From Thermoleophilaceae bacterium (lineage in GTDB: Bacteria > Actinomycetota > Thermoleophilia > Solirubrobacterales > Thermoleophilaceae), in NCBI GenBank assembly GCA_013813135.1, contig JACCSF010000109.1:1-9917 (forward strand): a stretch of 9,917 nt of DNA, in the 5' to 3' direction. Below, one piece after another: positions 1 to 5,439 of the stretch; position 1 is the first letter of the stretch, and each line of letters starts with the position of its first letter. Made by a program: the position numbers and the translations under genes. A model generated the notes under the pieces. The model searched no databases, had not been told where the DNA came from, and saw only the letters and a program-made list of their open reading frames with translations.

Positions 1-1
1 G

Positions 2-412
2 CTCTGCGCCGGCGCCCCGGGGGAGCTCGCTCTGTGGCTGGCCGGCCTCCACCTGGACGCGAAGGCGCGCGACGCGGTATCGCGGGCGGCGCGTGTGGCG
101 CCGACCCTTGTGCGGGAGCTGCGGGAGCGCGAGCGGATTGCGTCCGAGCTGCGCGACCTGCTCGGGGGCGAGCCGCCCGAGGCCCTCGCGCTGGCGCTCG
201 CCCTCGGCGCTCCCGCCGAGCCGATCCTGCGCTGGGTGACCGACCTGAGCGGCGTCCGGCTCGAGATCGGCGGCGCCGACCTGCTCGCCGCGGGCGTGCC
301 GGAGGGGCCCGCCGTCGGCCGCGCGCTCGAGGAGACGCTCAAGCGCAAGCTCGACGGCCTCCTGGTGGGCCGAGAGGACGAGCTGCGCACCGCCCTGGAG
401 CTGGCTCGATGA
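2..412 (+). CDS. CCA-adding tRNA nucleotidyltransferase, C-terminal part (partial, runs off left edge)
   Basis: The reading frame is open from base 2 to a TGA at 410-412, giving about 136 visible residues; the catalytic N-terminal half lies outside the window. The visible part is helical and Ala/Leu/Arg-rich. It ends with a segment around bases 275-400 (ADLLAAGVPEGPAVGRALEE, then a KLDG and a GREDEL stretch) that I recognise as the tail of bacterial CCA-adding enzymes/poly(A) polymerase-family proteins, where a GDDL-x-x-LG-x-P-G-x-x-IG motif lies in the C-terminal RNA-binding domain. Family role: addition or repair of the 3' CCA of tRNA in the cytoplasm. The stop overlaps the next start as ATGA (409-412), so it is probably translationally coupled to pgeF. 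An in-frame GTG at 95 is internal, because homology continues upstream. The family assignment rests on the tail only; the substrate (CCA versus poly(A)) cannot be told from this fragment. Confidence 0.7.
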   Translation, partial: LCAGAPGELALWLAGLHLDAKARDAVSRAARVAPTLVRELRERERIASELRDLLGGEPPEALALALALGAPAEPILRWVTDLSGVRLEIGGADLLAAGVPEGPAVGRALEETLKRKLDGLLVGREDELRTALELAR

Positions 413-1125
413 TCGACATGCTCGAGCTGCCCGGCGCCCGAGCCGTGTTCTCGACCCGCCGGGGCGGCGTGAGCGAGGGCCCCTACCGATCGCTGAACCT
501 CGGCATCCTCACCGACGACGAGCCGGATCGCGTGTCCGAGAACCGCGGCCGACTGGCGGGCGCGGCCGCCGTCGACGCGCAGAACGTGGTGATGGGCTGG
601 CAGGTGCACGGGACAGAGCTGCGCGGCTGGGATGGCCCCGACCCGCAGCGCGCGTTCGCCGACCCCGGCGGGAAGGAGCTGCCCCGGGTCGACGGCCTCC
701 TGACCGACCAGCAGGGGCTCGCGCTGCTGGTGCTGGTGGCCGACTGCTACCCGGTCGCGCTCTCGGACGGCGAGCGGGTGGCGATGCTGCACTGCGGCTG
801 GCGCCCGCTCGCCGGCGGGATCGTCGAGAAGGCCGCCGGGGCCTTTGACACGCCGCCCGCCGCCGCCGTCGGCCCTGGGATCGGGGGCTGCTGCTACGAG
901 GTCGGGCCCGAGGTGGCCGAGCGGTTCGCCGGCGTTCCGGGCGCCGTCGAGGGGCGCATGCTCGACCTGCGCCGCGTGATCGCGGCCAAGCTGGCGGGCG
1001 CCGGCGTGCGCGAGGTCGCGCACGTCGACCGCTGCACGAGCTGTGAGCCGGAGCTCTATTTCTCCCACCGGCGCGACCGGGGGCTGACGGGAAGGCAGGC
1101 GGGGCTGTGCGTGCTGAGCGGGTGA
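409..1125 (+). CDS. pgeF: PgeF/YlmD laccase-domain protein (purine nucleoside phosphorylase / polyphenol oxidase family)
   Basis: This encodes 238 aa, the usual length for the DUF152/Cu-oxidase_4 family. The start ATG (409) overlaps the upstream stop as ATGA; a second in-frame ATG at 418 is possible. Visible hallmarks are QVHG at residues 65-68, VDGLLTD at 94-100, ADCYPV at 111-116, HCGW at 128-131, VGPGIGGCCYEVG at 154-166, and a C-terminal YFSHRRD...TGRQAG. The metal-binding His67, Cys113 and His128 are all present. Members of the family have been shown to phosphorolyse or deaminate purine nucleosides and to oxidise polyphenols; E. coli PgeF removes misincorporated residues from peptidoglycan precursors. 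Here the canonical HAGWRG reads HCGWRP. The gene sits in the order pgeF-yggS, as in the Gram-positive division cluster downstream of ftsZ, though ftsZ is not in the window. Confidence 0.88.
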   Translation: MIDMLELPGARAVFSTRRGGVSEGPYRSLNLGILTDDEPDRVSENRGRLAGAAAVDAQNVVMGWQVHGTELRGWDGPDPQRAFADPGGKELPRVDGLLTDQQGLALLVLVADCYPVALSDGERVAMLHCGWRPLAGGIVEKAAGAFDTPPAAAVGPGIGGCCYEVGPEVAERFAGVPGAVEGRMLDLRRVIAAKLAGAGVREVAHVDRCTSCEPELYFSHRRDRGLTGRQAGLCVLSG

Positions 1126-1718
1126 GCGAGAACCTGGAGCGGGTCCGCGAGCGGATCGGGCCCGAGGTCGAGATCCTCGCGGCGATCAAGTACGCCGACG
1201 CCGAGGACCTGCCGGCGCTGGCGGAGGCGGGCATCGAGCTGGTGGGCGAGAACCGCGCCCAGGACCTGCTCGCCAAGCAGGAGCGCCACCGCGACCTGTT
1301 CACCTGGGACTTCATCGGCGCCCTGCAGAGCCGCAAGCTCAAGGACATCGCGCCCAACGTGCGGCTGATCCACTCGATCGCGTCGGAGTCGGCGCTGCGG
1401 CGCCTGGAGCAGCATCCGGCCGGCGAGGTGCTGATCCAGGTCAACGTGGCGGGGGAGGAGTCGAAGGAAGGCGTCGACCCAGCCGAGCTGGCCGCCTACA
1501 TCGAGCGTTCGCCGTCCCCTGTGACCGGCCTGATGACGATGCCGCCCTTCACGGAGGACCCCGAGCGCAACCGCCGCCACTTCGCTCGGCTTGCCGAGCT
1601 GGCGGCCGAGCACGGCCTCAAGCGCCTGTCGATGGGCACCTCGCAGGACTACGCCGTCGCCGTGGAGGAGGGAGCGACGATCGTGCGCCTCGGCAGCGTT
1701 CTTTACGAGGGCGCGTAG
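1122..1718 (+). CDS. yggS: YggS/PLPBP family pyridoxal phosphate homeostasis protein
   Basis: This encodes 198 aa from a GTG at 1122 that overlaps the pgeF TGA (GTGA, 1122-1125); an in-frame GTG at 1107 would add five residues but lacks the coupling. It is a PLP-binding, non-catalytic TIM-barrel protein that buffers pyridoxal phosphate and affects amino acid homeostasis. Motifs: AAIKYAD (residues 20-26) with Lys23 at the position that binds PLP, GENRAQ at 42-47, WDFIGALQSRK at 62-72 (usual form FIGxLQxNK), IQVNVAGEESKEGV at 105-118, GLMTMPP at 136-142, and LSMGTSQDY...VRLGSVLYE at the end. It is somewhat shorter than the typical ~230 aa because the N-terminal helix preceding the Lys strand is abbreviated. 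It is the second gene of the pgeF-yggS pair. Its 3' end overlaps the convergent hydrolase by 16 bp. Confidence 0.9.
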   Translation: MSENLERVRERIGPEVEILAAIKYADAEDLPALAEAGIELVGENRAQDLLAKQERHRDLFTWDFIGALQSRKLKDIAPNVRLIHSIASESALRRLEQHPAGEVLIQVNVAGEESKEGVDPAELAAYIERSPSPVTGLMTMPPFTEDPERNRRHFARLAELAAEHGLKRLSMGTSQDYAVAVEEGATIVRLGSVLYEGA

Positions 1719-2551
1719 CCGACGCGCTCGAAGAAGTCCGCGATCGCCCCGGACAGCCGTGCGCCCTGCCAGGCCACCGGCGACTTGCCCTCGTCCTCTA
1801 CCAACAGCTCGGCGTTGGGGAGCCGCTGGGCGTACTCCTCGGCGATCGACAGCCGGTGCATGGGGTCCATCTGGTCGCGGGAGCCGACCACCAGCACCGG
1901 CACGTGAACGCGCTTGAGCGCGTCGAGACCGTCCCATGCCGCCGAGCTCGGCACCTCACGCAGCGCCCGCGCGATCTCCTCCGGGCGCTCGTGGCGCTCC
2001 ATCCGCTGCCGCACGGCCTCGCGGGCGATGCTGCGCCAGCCCTCGCCGGCACCGCCCTCGGGCTCCGCCACGTCCACGAACGCTTCGATCCCGCCTCGCT
2101 CCAGCTCCGACGCCATGCGCTCCCATGCGCCGCCGTCCACGTCCCCGGTGCGCCCGTGGCCCATGTAGGCCGGGGTGATCTGCACCAGCGCGGCCACGCG
2201 CTCGGGCGCCTCGAGTGCGAACGCCATGGCGGTCGCCGCACCCATCGAGCTGCCCACGAGCGCGACCCGGTCGAGGCCGAAGTGCTCGAGCACCGCCTCG
2301 AGGTCCTCCACGAGCTCGGGATAGGCGTAGCTCGGGCCGGGATAGGAGGCCCCGTGGCCACGGGCATCGTAGGCGATCAGGCGATAGCCGCGGCGCAGCA
2401 GGGCGCGTGAGCCCTGCACGACGTTGCGCCGTGTGGCCGACAACCCGTGCAGCAGCACCACCGCCGGCCCCTGCCCGGCCGTCTCGCCGTCGAGCACGAG
2501 CCCGGCACCGCTCGGAAGTTGGCGCACGACCTGGAAGGATTCTGGGTCCAC
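1703..2551 (-). CDS. alpha/beta-fold hydrolase lacking the canonical catalytic histidine
   Basis: This encodes 282 aa from GTG 2551; an in-frame GTG at 2584 would add eleven residues of no recognisable fold, and neither has a Shine-Dalgarno, so the start is uncertain. The alpha/beta-hydrolase landmarks are clear: the HGLSATRR oxyanion loop (residues 35-42), YDARGHGAS (61-69), the nucleophile elbow GSSMG with Ser102 (100-104), a helical cap around 130-200, and the acid loop VGSRDQMDP with Asp226 (222-230). Where family members end with a GHSP-type His, this protein reads EDEGKSPVAW (252-261), so Lys256 appears to occupy the His position. No signal peptide is seen, so it is likely cytoplasmic. 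It lies on the strand opposite to and between yggS and sepF, interrupting their usual adjacency. The substrate is unknown; it could be a divergent esterase or lipase, or a non-hydrolytic member. Confidence 0.82.
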   Translation of the reverse strand: MDPESFQVVRQLPSGAGLVLDGETAGQGPAVVLLHGLSATRRNVVQGSRALLRRGYRLIAYDARGHGASYPGPSYAYPELVEDLEAVLEHFGLDRVALVGSSMGAATAMAFALEAPERVAALVQITPAYMGHGRTGDVDGGAWERMASELERGGIEAFVDVAEPEGGAGEGWRSIAREAVRQRMERHERPEEIARALREVPSSAAWDGLDALKRVHVPVLVVGSRDQMDPMHRLSIAEEYAQRLPNAELLVEDEGKSPVAWQGARLSGAIADFFERVGYAPS

Positions 2552-2563
2552 CGGTCCTACACT
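2534..2563 (+). promoter_or_regulatory. possible sepF promoter (weak)
   Basis: A TACACT at 2558-2563 fits the actinobacterial -10 pattern TANNNT. Its -35 region (around 2534-2540, GAAGGAT) is a poor match to TTGACA. If used, transcription would begin near 2570 and give sepF a leader of roughly 75 bases. The element lies inside or right at the 5' end of the divergent hydrolase gene. This is a weak call from base pattern alone. Confidence 0.25.
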
Positions 2564-2583
2564 GTGACAAGGACCCGCGCGCA

Positions 2584-2598
2584 CCCGGCCGAGCCGGG
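2584..2598. other. GC hairpin in the hydrolase-sepF intergenic region
   Basis: CCCGGC (2584-2589) and GCCGGG (2593-2598) form a perfect 6-bp stem around a CGA loop. It lies between the divergent hydrolase and sepF starts and would be in the 5' leader of sepF if the TACACT box is its -10. There is no T-run, so it is not an obvious terminator. A role in leader structure is possible, but in GC-rich DNA such stems also arise by chance. Confidence 0.3.
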
Positions 2599-2646
2599 CG
2601 CTTGCGGCGAAGGAGTTTCCCGCTTACGCGCGAAAAAGCACGCAGC

Positions 2647-3186
2647 ATGGCGCTTCGCGATACATGGCACCGCACGCTGGTCTACTTCGGGCTCGCCGAG
2701 GAGGAAGACCCGCGCTACGAGGCGGTCCGTGAGCCCGAGCCCGAGGTGGAGCTCGAGGACCGCTACCGCGACCGGCCCAACGTGCGCCGGCTGCAGCGCC
2801 GCCGGCGTGACGAGATCGACGACATCTTCGCCGACGAGCCGCGCGGCGCCGGGCGCGAGACGCGCGTGCTGCGCCCGGTCGCCGGCAACGGCCGCGGCAA
2901 TGGGGGGGACATCCAGGTGCACCTGGTCATCCCGAACAACTTCAACGACGCCCAGCAGATCGCCGACCAGTTCAAGGACGCGATCCCGGTGATCCTCAAC
3001 CTCCAGGGCACCGACACCGAGCTCGCGAAGCGGCTGATCGACTTCGCCTCCGGCCTCACCTACGCGCTCGACGGGGGCATGCAGCGCATCGCCGACAAGG
3101 TGTTCCTCCTGACGCCCCGCAACGTGGAGGTGTCGGCGGAGGAACGCGCACGGCTGATCGAGAAGGGTTTCTTCAACCAGTCCTGA
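2647..3186 (+). CDS. sepF: cell division protein SepF
   Basis: This encodes 179 aa. SepF polymerises on the membrane and anchors FtsZ filaments at the division site; in actinobacteria it stands in for FtsA/ZipA. The start MALRDTWHRTLVYFGLAEEE (residues 1-20) is the amphipathic membrane-binding helix typical of SepF, which fixes ATG 2647. Residues 22-85 form a charged, probably disordered linker rich in Glu, Asp and Arg. The globular DUF552 domain spans about 88-179, with IPNNFNDAQQIADQFKD at 95-111, VILNLQG at 115-121, the IDFASGLTYALDGGMQRI stretch (131-148) and VFLLTPRNVEVS at 152-163. The only good Shine-Dalgarno-like sequence, AAGGAG at 2610-2615, is 31 bases upstream, too far to act normally; closer in there is only a weak GAAAAAG (2632-2638). 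It is separated from yggS by a reversed hydrolase gene and is not followed by yggT. Confidence 0.93.
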   Translation: MALRDTWHRTLVYFGLAEEEDPRYEAVREPEPEVELEDRYRDRPNVRRLQRRRRDEIDDIFADEPRGAGRETRVLRPVAGNGRGNGGDIQVHLVIPNNFNDAQQIADQFKDAIPVILNLQGTDTELAKRLIDFASGLTYALDGGMQRIADKVFLLTPRNVEVSAEERARLIEKGFFNQS

Positions 3187-3189
3187 TCG

Positions 3190-3210
3190 CGCCGGGCCCC
3201 GCGCCCGGCG
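3190..3210. terminator. bidirectional hairpin between sepF and cysH
   Basis: CGCCGGGC (3190-3197) and GCCCGGCG (3203-3210) form a perfect 8-bp, all-GC stem with a 5-base loop. It fills the 24-base gap between two convergent stop codons (sepF TGA 3184-3186, cysH TGA 3211-3213). There is no U-tract on either side, as is common for high-GC actinobacteria. Position and symmetry suggest it ends transcription from both sides. Confidence 0.6.
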
Positions 3211-3822
3211 TCACACGTGAAGGCCGCATTCGGTCTTGGCCTGTCCCGCCCAGCGACCTTCGCGGCCGGTGCCGGGCTGCGTGCACGGAGCGCAGCCGAT
3301 CGAGGCGTAGCCTTGGTCGTGCCGGCGGTTGTAGGGCAGCTCGTGCTCGAACACGTAGCGCCAGACGTCGTCCTCAGCCCAGTCCGCGAGAGGGTTGTAC
3401 TTCCACAGTCCGCGCGCGTCCCGGGTCCGCTTGGGTACATGGGCGCGCGTCGGCGACTGCTCCCGCCGCAGCCCGGTCAGCCAGGCCTCGGCTTCCGTCA
3501 GGGCGCGCTCCAGCGCCGCGACCTTGAGGGCGCTGCAGCAATGCTCCGCGCTCCACGGGCTGGACGCGATGCTGGATGCGTCCGCCACTTCCACGTGCAG
3601 CTCGTAGCGCTCTTCCACACGCCGCCACAGATCGTAGGTCTCCGGGAACAGCTCGCCCGTGTCGATCGTGAAGACGCGCAGCCGCGGCTCGATCGCGCTG
3701 AGCATGTCGATCAGGACGGTCTCCTCTTTTTGGAAGGAGCAGGCCAGCACGAGCCGCGGATGATGCAGGCGCACGGCGTGAGCGAGCACCTGCTCGGACG
3801 AAAGCTGCTCAAAGTCGTCCAT
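3211..3822 (-). CDS. cysH: assimilatory adenylylsulfate (APS) reductase, thioredoxin-dependent
   Basis: This encodes 203 aa from ATG 3822. Longer in-frame starts up to 3903 exist but would place the start inside the neighbouring gene and upstream of the likely promoter. The enzyme reduces adenylyl sulfate to sulfite and AMP in cytoplasmic sulfate assimilation. Motifs in order: ACSFQKEETVLIDM (27-40), DTGELFPETY (54-63), Cys95-Cys96 plus Cys177-x-x-Cys180, which together are the CC...CxxC set holding a 4Fe-4S cluster, WLTGLRREQSPTRA (114-127), KYNPLADW (141-148), and KTECGLH (196-202) with catalytic Cys199. The four cluster cysteines mark an APS rather than a PAPS (E. coli-type) reductase; the ending GRWAGQAKTECGLH resembles the mycobacterial enzyme. 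It is divergent from the Rieske/MBL gene with overlapping promoters, and no other cys genes are in the window. Its product, sulfite, is the co-substrate expected of the SQD1-like enzyme at the other end of the locus. Confidence 0.93.
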   Translation of the reverse strand: MDDFEQLSSEQVLAHAVRLHHPRLVLACSFQKEETVLIDMLSAIEPRLRVFTIDTGELFPETYDLWRRVEERYELHVEVADASSIASSPWSAEHCCSALKVAALERALTEAEAWLTGLRREQSPTRAHVPKRTRDARGLWKYNPLADWAEDDVWRYVFEHELPYNRRHDQGYASIGCAPCTQPGTGREGRWAGQAKTECGLHV

Positions 3823-3830
3823 CCCGTGCG

Positions 3831-3859
3831 AGCATAACGGTTGACAACCTGCACGTAAA
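3831..3859 (-). promoter_or_regulatory. cysH promoter, near-leaderless
   Basis: On the minus strand, TTTACG (complement of 3854-3859) and TATGCT (complement of 3831-3836) are separated by 17 bp and resemble -35 and -10 boxes. Eight bases separate the TATGCT from the cysH ATG (3820-3822), so the transcript would start about one or two bases before the start codon. No Shine-Dalgarno is present. It overlaps the divergent promoter of the Rieske/MBL operon almost completely. Confidence 0.5.
3839..3849. promoter_or_regulatory. palindrome GGTTGACAACC over the -35 box of the Rieske/MBL operon
   Basis: GGTTG-A-CAACC is a perfect inverted repeat with 5-bp arms. It covers the TTGACA -35 of the plus-strand promoter and lies between the -10 and -35 of the cysH promoter, so a protein bound here would affect both directions. 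Its half GGTTGAC differs by one base from the GGTTAAC head of the 24-bp repeats upstream of the sqd1-like gene. Part of the match is forced by the -35 consensus. Confidence 0.35.
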
Positions 3860-3870
3860 TCTGTTAGCGA
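3841..3870 (+). promoter_or_regulatory. promoter of the Rieske/MBL-glycosyltransferase operon, near-leaderless
   Basis: A perfect TTGACA (3841-3846) is followed after 18 bp by TAGCGA (3865-3870), or after 17 bp by TTAGCG. The start ATG at 3880 is nine bases downstream of TAGCGA, so the transcript should begin within a few bases of the codon. No Shine-Dalgarno is present. The architecture (TTGACA, 18 bp, TAGC) is the same as at the sqd1-like gene (8416-8445). Confidence 0.6.
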
Positions 3871-3879
3871 ACACATGAC

Positions 3880-5439
3880 ATGAAGATCACTTTCCTCGGT
3901 CATGCGGGGTTTTGCGTAGAAACGGCCGAGGTCATCGTGATCACGGACCCCTGGCTCTCACCCACCGGCGCGTTCGACTCGGCGTGGTTTCAGCTGCCCC
4001 GCAATCATCACCTCGCGGCGGTCGTCGAAGAGAAGCTCGGCGACGCTCAACGAGAGCGCTACGTCTACATCAGTCACGAGCACAAGGACCACCTCGACCT
4101 GGCATTCCTCGACAGCCTGCGCAGCCGGGACTTCACGGTGGTGATCCCGGACTTCCGGCGCAACTACCTGGTATCGGCTTTCGCGGACTACCGCTGCAAG
4201 GACGTGGTGGTCTGTGGCGACGGCGACACGGTCCCGATTCCGGGCGGAACGATCAAGCTGTACCTGGACGACTCGGAGCTGAACCGCGATTCGGCGATCC
4301 TCGTCAAGGCCGCCGGCCGGTCCTTTCTCAACCTGAACGACTGTCGCATCGTCGACGCGCTCCCCGGCATCGCGCGCGCCGAGGGCGAGCCGGACGTGTT
4401 CGCCTGCCAGTTCTCGGGAGCCGGCTGGCACCCAACGTGTTACGACTATCCCCGCGAGCAATACGAGCAGATCGCCCGCAAGAAGGTGCGCGCAAAGTTC
4501 AACGGCGTGGCGCAGGCGATCAAGACGCTACGGCCTCGCGTCTACCTGCCCTCGGCCGGACCGCCGTGCTTCCTCGACCCGGAGCTCGTGCACTTGAACT
4601 TCGAGCCCGTCAACATCTTTCCGCGCGCCGAGCAGCTGATCGAGTACCTCGACAAGCGCCTGCCGGGCTCCACGACGAAGTGGCCGGAGGTGATGCCGGG
4701 CGACACGATCGACGCCGCGACCGGGGACTTGGTGTACGAGGCAAAGGAGCGCCTCAACGGGAACTGGGAGGCCTACATCCGCGACTACGCGGGCGCTTTC
4801 GAGCTTTTCTTTGCCGCGCGCGCCGACCAGTACCGCCAGCAGGATGACGGAGAGCAGCTGCTCGCGCGGGTGAAGGCGGTGCTCGAGGAGAAGCTGGAGG
4901 GCCTGACGATGCACGACCGCGTCGAGACCCCGCTCTACTTCCGCCTCAACGACCTCCCGGACCGGATGCTGCGGGTCGACTTCCCGCCGCGGACGGTCGA
5001 GCTGGTCGACGGCCTCAGCGACGGCGACTTCTACTCGGTGACGGCCCCCTCGTGGGAGGTGGCGCGTGTCTTGGACAACAAGATCACCTGGGACGACTTC
5101 TCCCTGACGTTCCGGATGCGGCTCAACCGCGAGCCCGACATCTACCACACGGTGGTTCAGGGCTTCCTCCGGCTCGAAGCCGAGGACATGAACCGGTTCT
5201 GCGATCGCCTGCTGGCGATCGAGGCGAACCAGGAGCGCATCGTGGTGGAGGCGGACGGGACTCGCTACGCGCTCAACCGCTACTGCCCGCACCAGGGCGG
5301 CGACCTCAGCCGTGGCTGGGTGGAAGAGGGCCGCTACCTCACCTGTCCACGCCACCAATGGCAGTTCGATCTTGAAAACGACGGGGAGGCGAGGAACAAC
5401 GTGGGCAGCATCAACGCCGTTTGCCTCGACGAGGATTGA
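3880..5439 (+). CDS. CMAH-like metallo-beta-lactamase-fold oxygenase with C-terminal Rieske domain
   Basis: This encodes 519 aa. Residues 1-260 form a metallo-beta-lactamase-fold domain: ITFLGHAGF start (3-11), DPWL (23-26), metal motif HEHKDH (66-71), LNLND with Asp154. Residues 340-430 contain WDDFSLTFRMRLNREPDIYH (404-423). The C-terminal 70 residues are a Rieske [2Fe-2S] domain, CPHQGG (469-474) and CPRHQW (489-494), giving ligands Cys469, His471, Cys489, His492. From memory, animal CMP-Neu5Ac hydroxylase (CMAH) shares ITYLTHA, FDPWL, YISHLHSDHL, LQPRIYCP (here LRPRVYLP, 217-224), RLQRDPDIYHH and CKHQGG/CTKHNW, so I read this as a CMAH homologue. In CMAH, however, the Rieske domain is N-terminal. 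CMAH hydroxylates the N-acetyl group of CMP-sialic acid using a reductase/cytochrome b5. The substrate here is unknown; a nucleotide sugar or glycan is plausible from the neighbours. No signal peptide, so cytoplasmic. The stop overlaps the next start (TGATG), so it is co-translated with the glycosyltransferase. Confidence 0.85.
   Translation: MKITFLGHAGFCVETAEVIVITDPWLSPTGAFDSAWFQLPRNHHLAAVVEEKLGDAQRERYVYISHEHKDHLDLAFLDSLRSRDFTVVIPDFRRNYLVSAFADYRCKDVVVCGDGDTVPIPGGTIKLYLDDSELNRDSAILVKAAGRSFLNLNDCRIVDALPGIARAEGEPDVFACQFSGAGWHPTCYDYPREQYEQIARKKVRAKFNGVAQAIKTLRPRVYLPSAGPPCFLDPELVHLNFEPVNIFPRAEQLIEYLDKRLPGSTTKWPEVMPGDTIDAATGDLVYEAKERLNGNWEAYIRDYAGAFELFFAARADQYRQQDDGEQLLARVKAVLEEKLEGLTMHDRVETPLYFRLNDLPDRMLRVDFPPRTVELVDGLSDGDFYSVTAPSWEVARVLDNKITWDDFSLTFRMRLNREPDIYHTVVQGFLRLEAEDMNRFCDRLLAIEANQERIVVEADGTRYALNRYCPHQGGDLSRGWVEEGRYLTCPRHQWQFDLENDGEARNNVGSINAVCLDED

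Noticed and set aside
34..408. N-terminal extension of pgeF in frame 1
   Set aside because: The Arg/Pro/Gly/Ala-rich text is a shadow of the CCA-enzyme frame. The pgeF family starts at ATG 409, with an ATGA overlap.
1056..1937. Long minus-strand open frame opposite yggS, and similar long antisense frames opposite pgeF, the Rieske/MBL gene and the sqd1-like gene
   Set aside because: They are antisense to well-identified genes, rich in Arg/Ala/Pro/His with no domain, and typical of high-GC open-frame noise.
3823..3903. Longer N-terminus for cysH up to 3903
   Set aside because: It would overlap the start of the divergent Rieske/MBL gene and both promoters; the extra residues have no homology to CysH, and MDDFEQLSSEQ is a normal beginning.
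3880..5439. Ring-hydroxylating Rieske oxygenase alpha subunit
   Set aside because: The Rieske domain is C-terminal, and the remainder is a metallo-beta-lactamase fold rather than the non-haem-iron catalytic domain with the 2-His-1-Asp motif.
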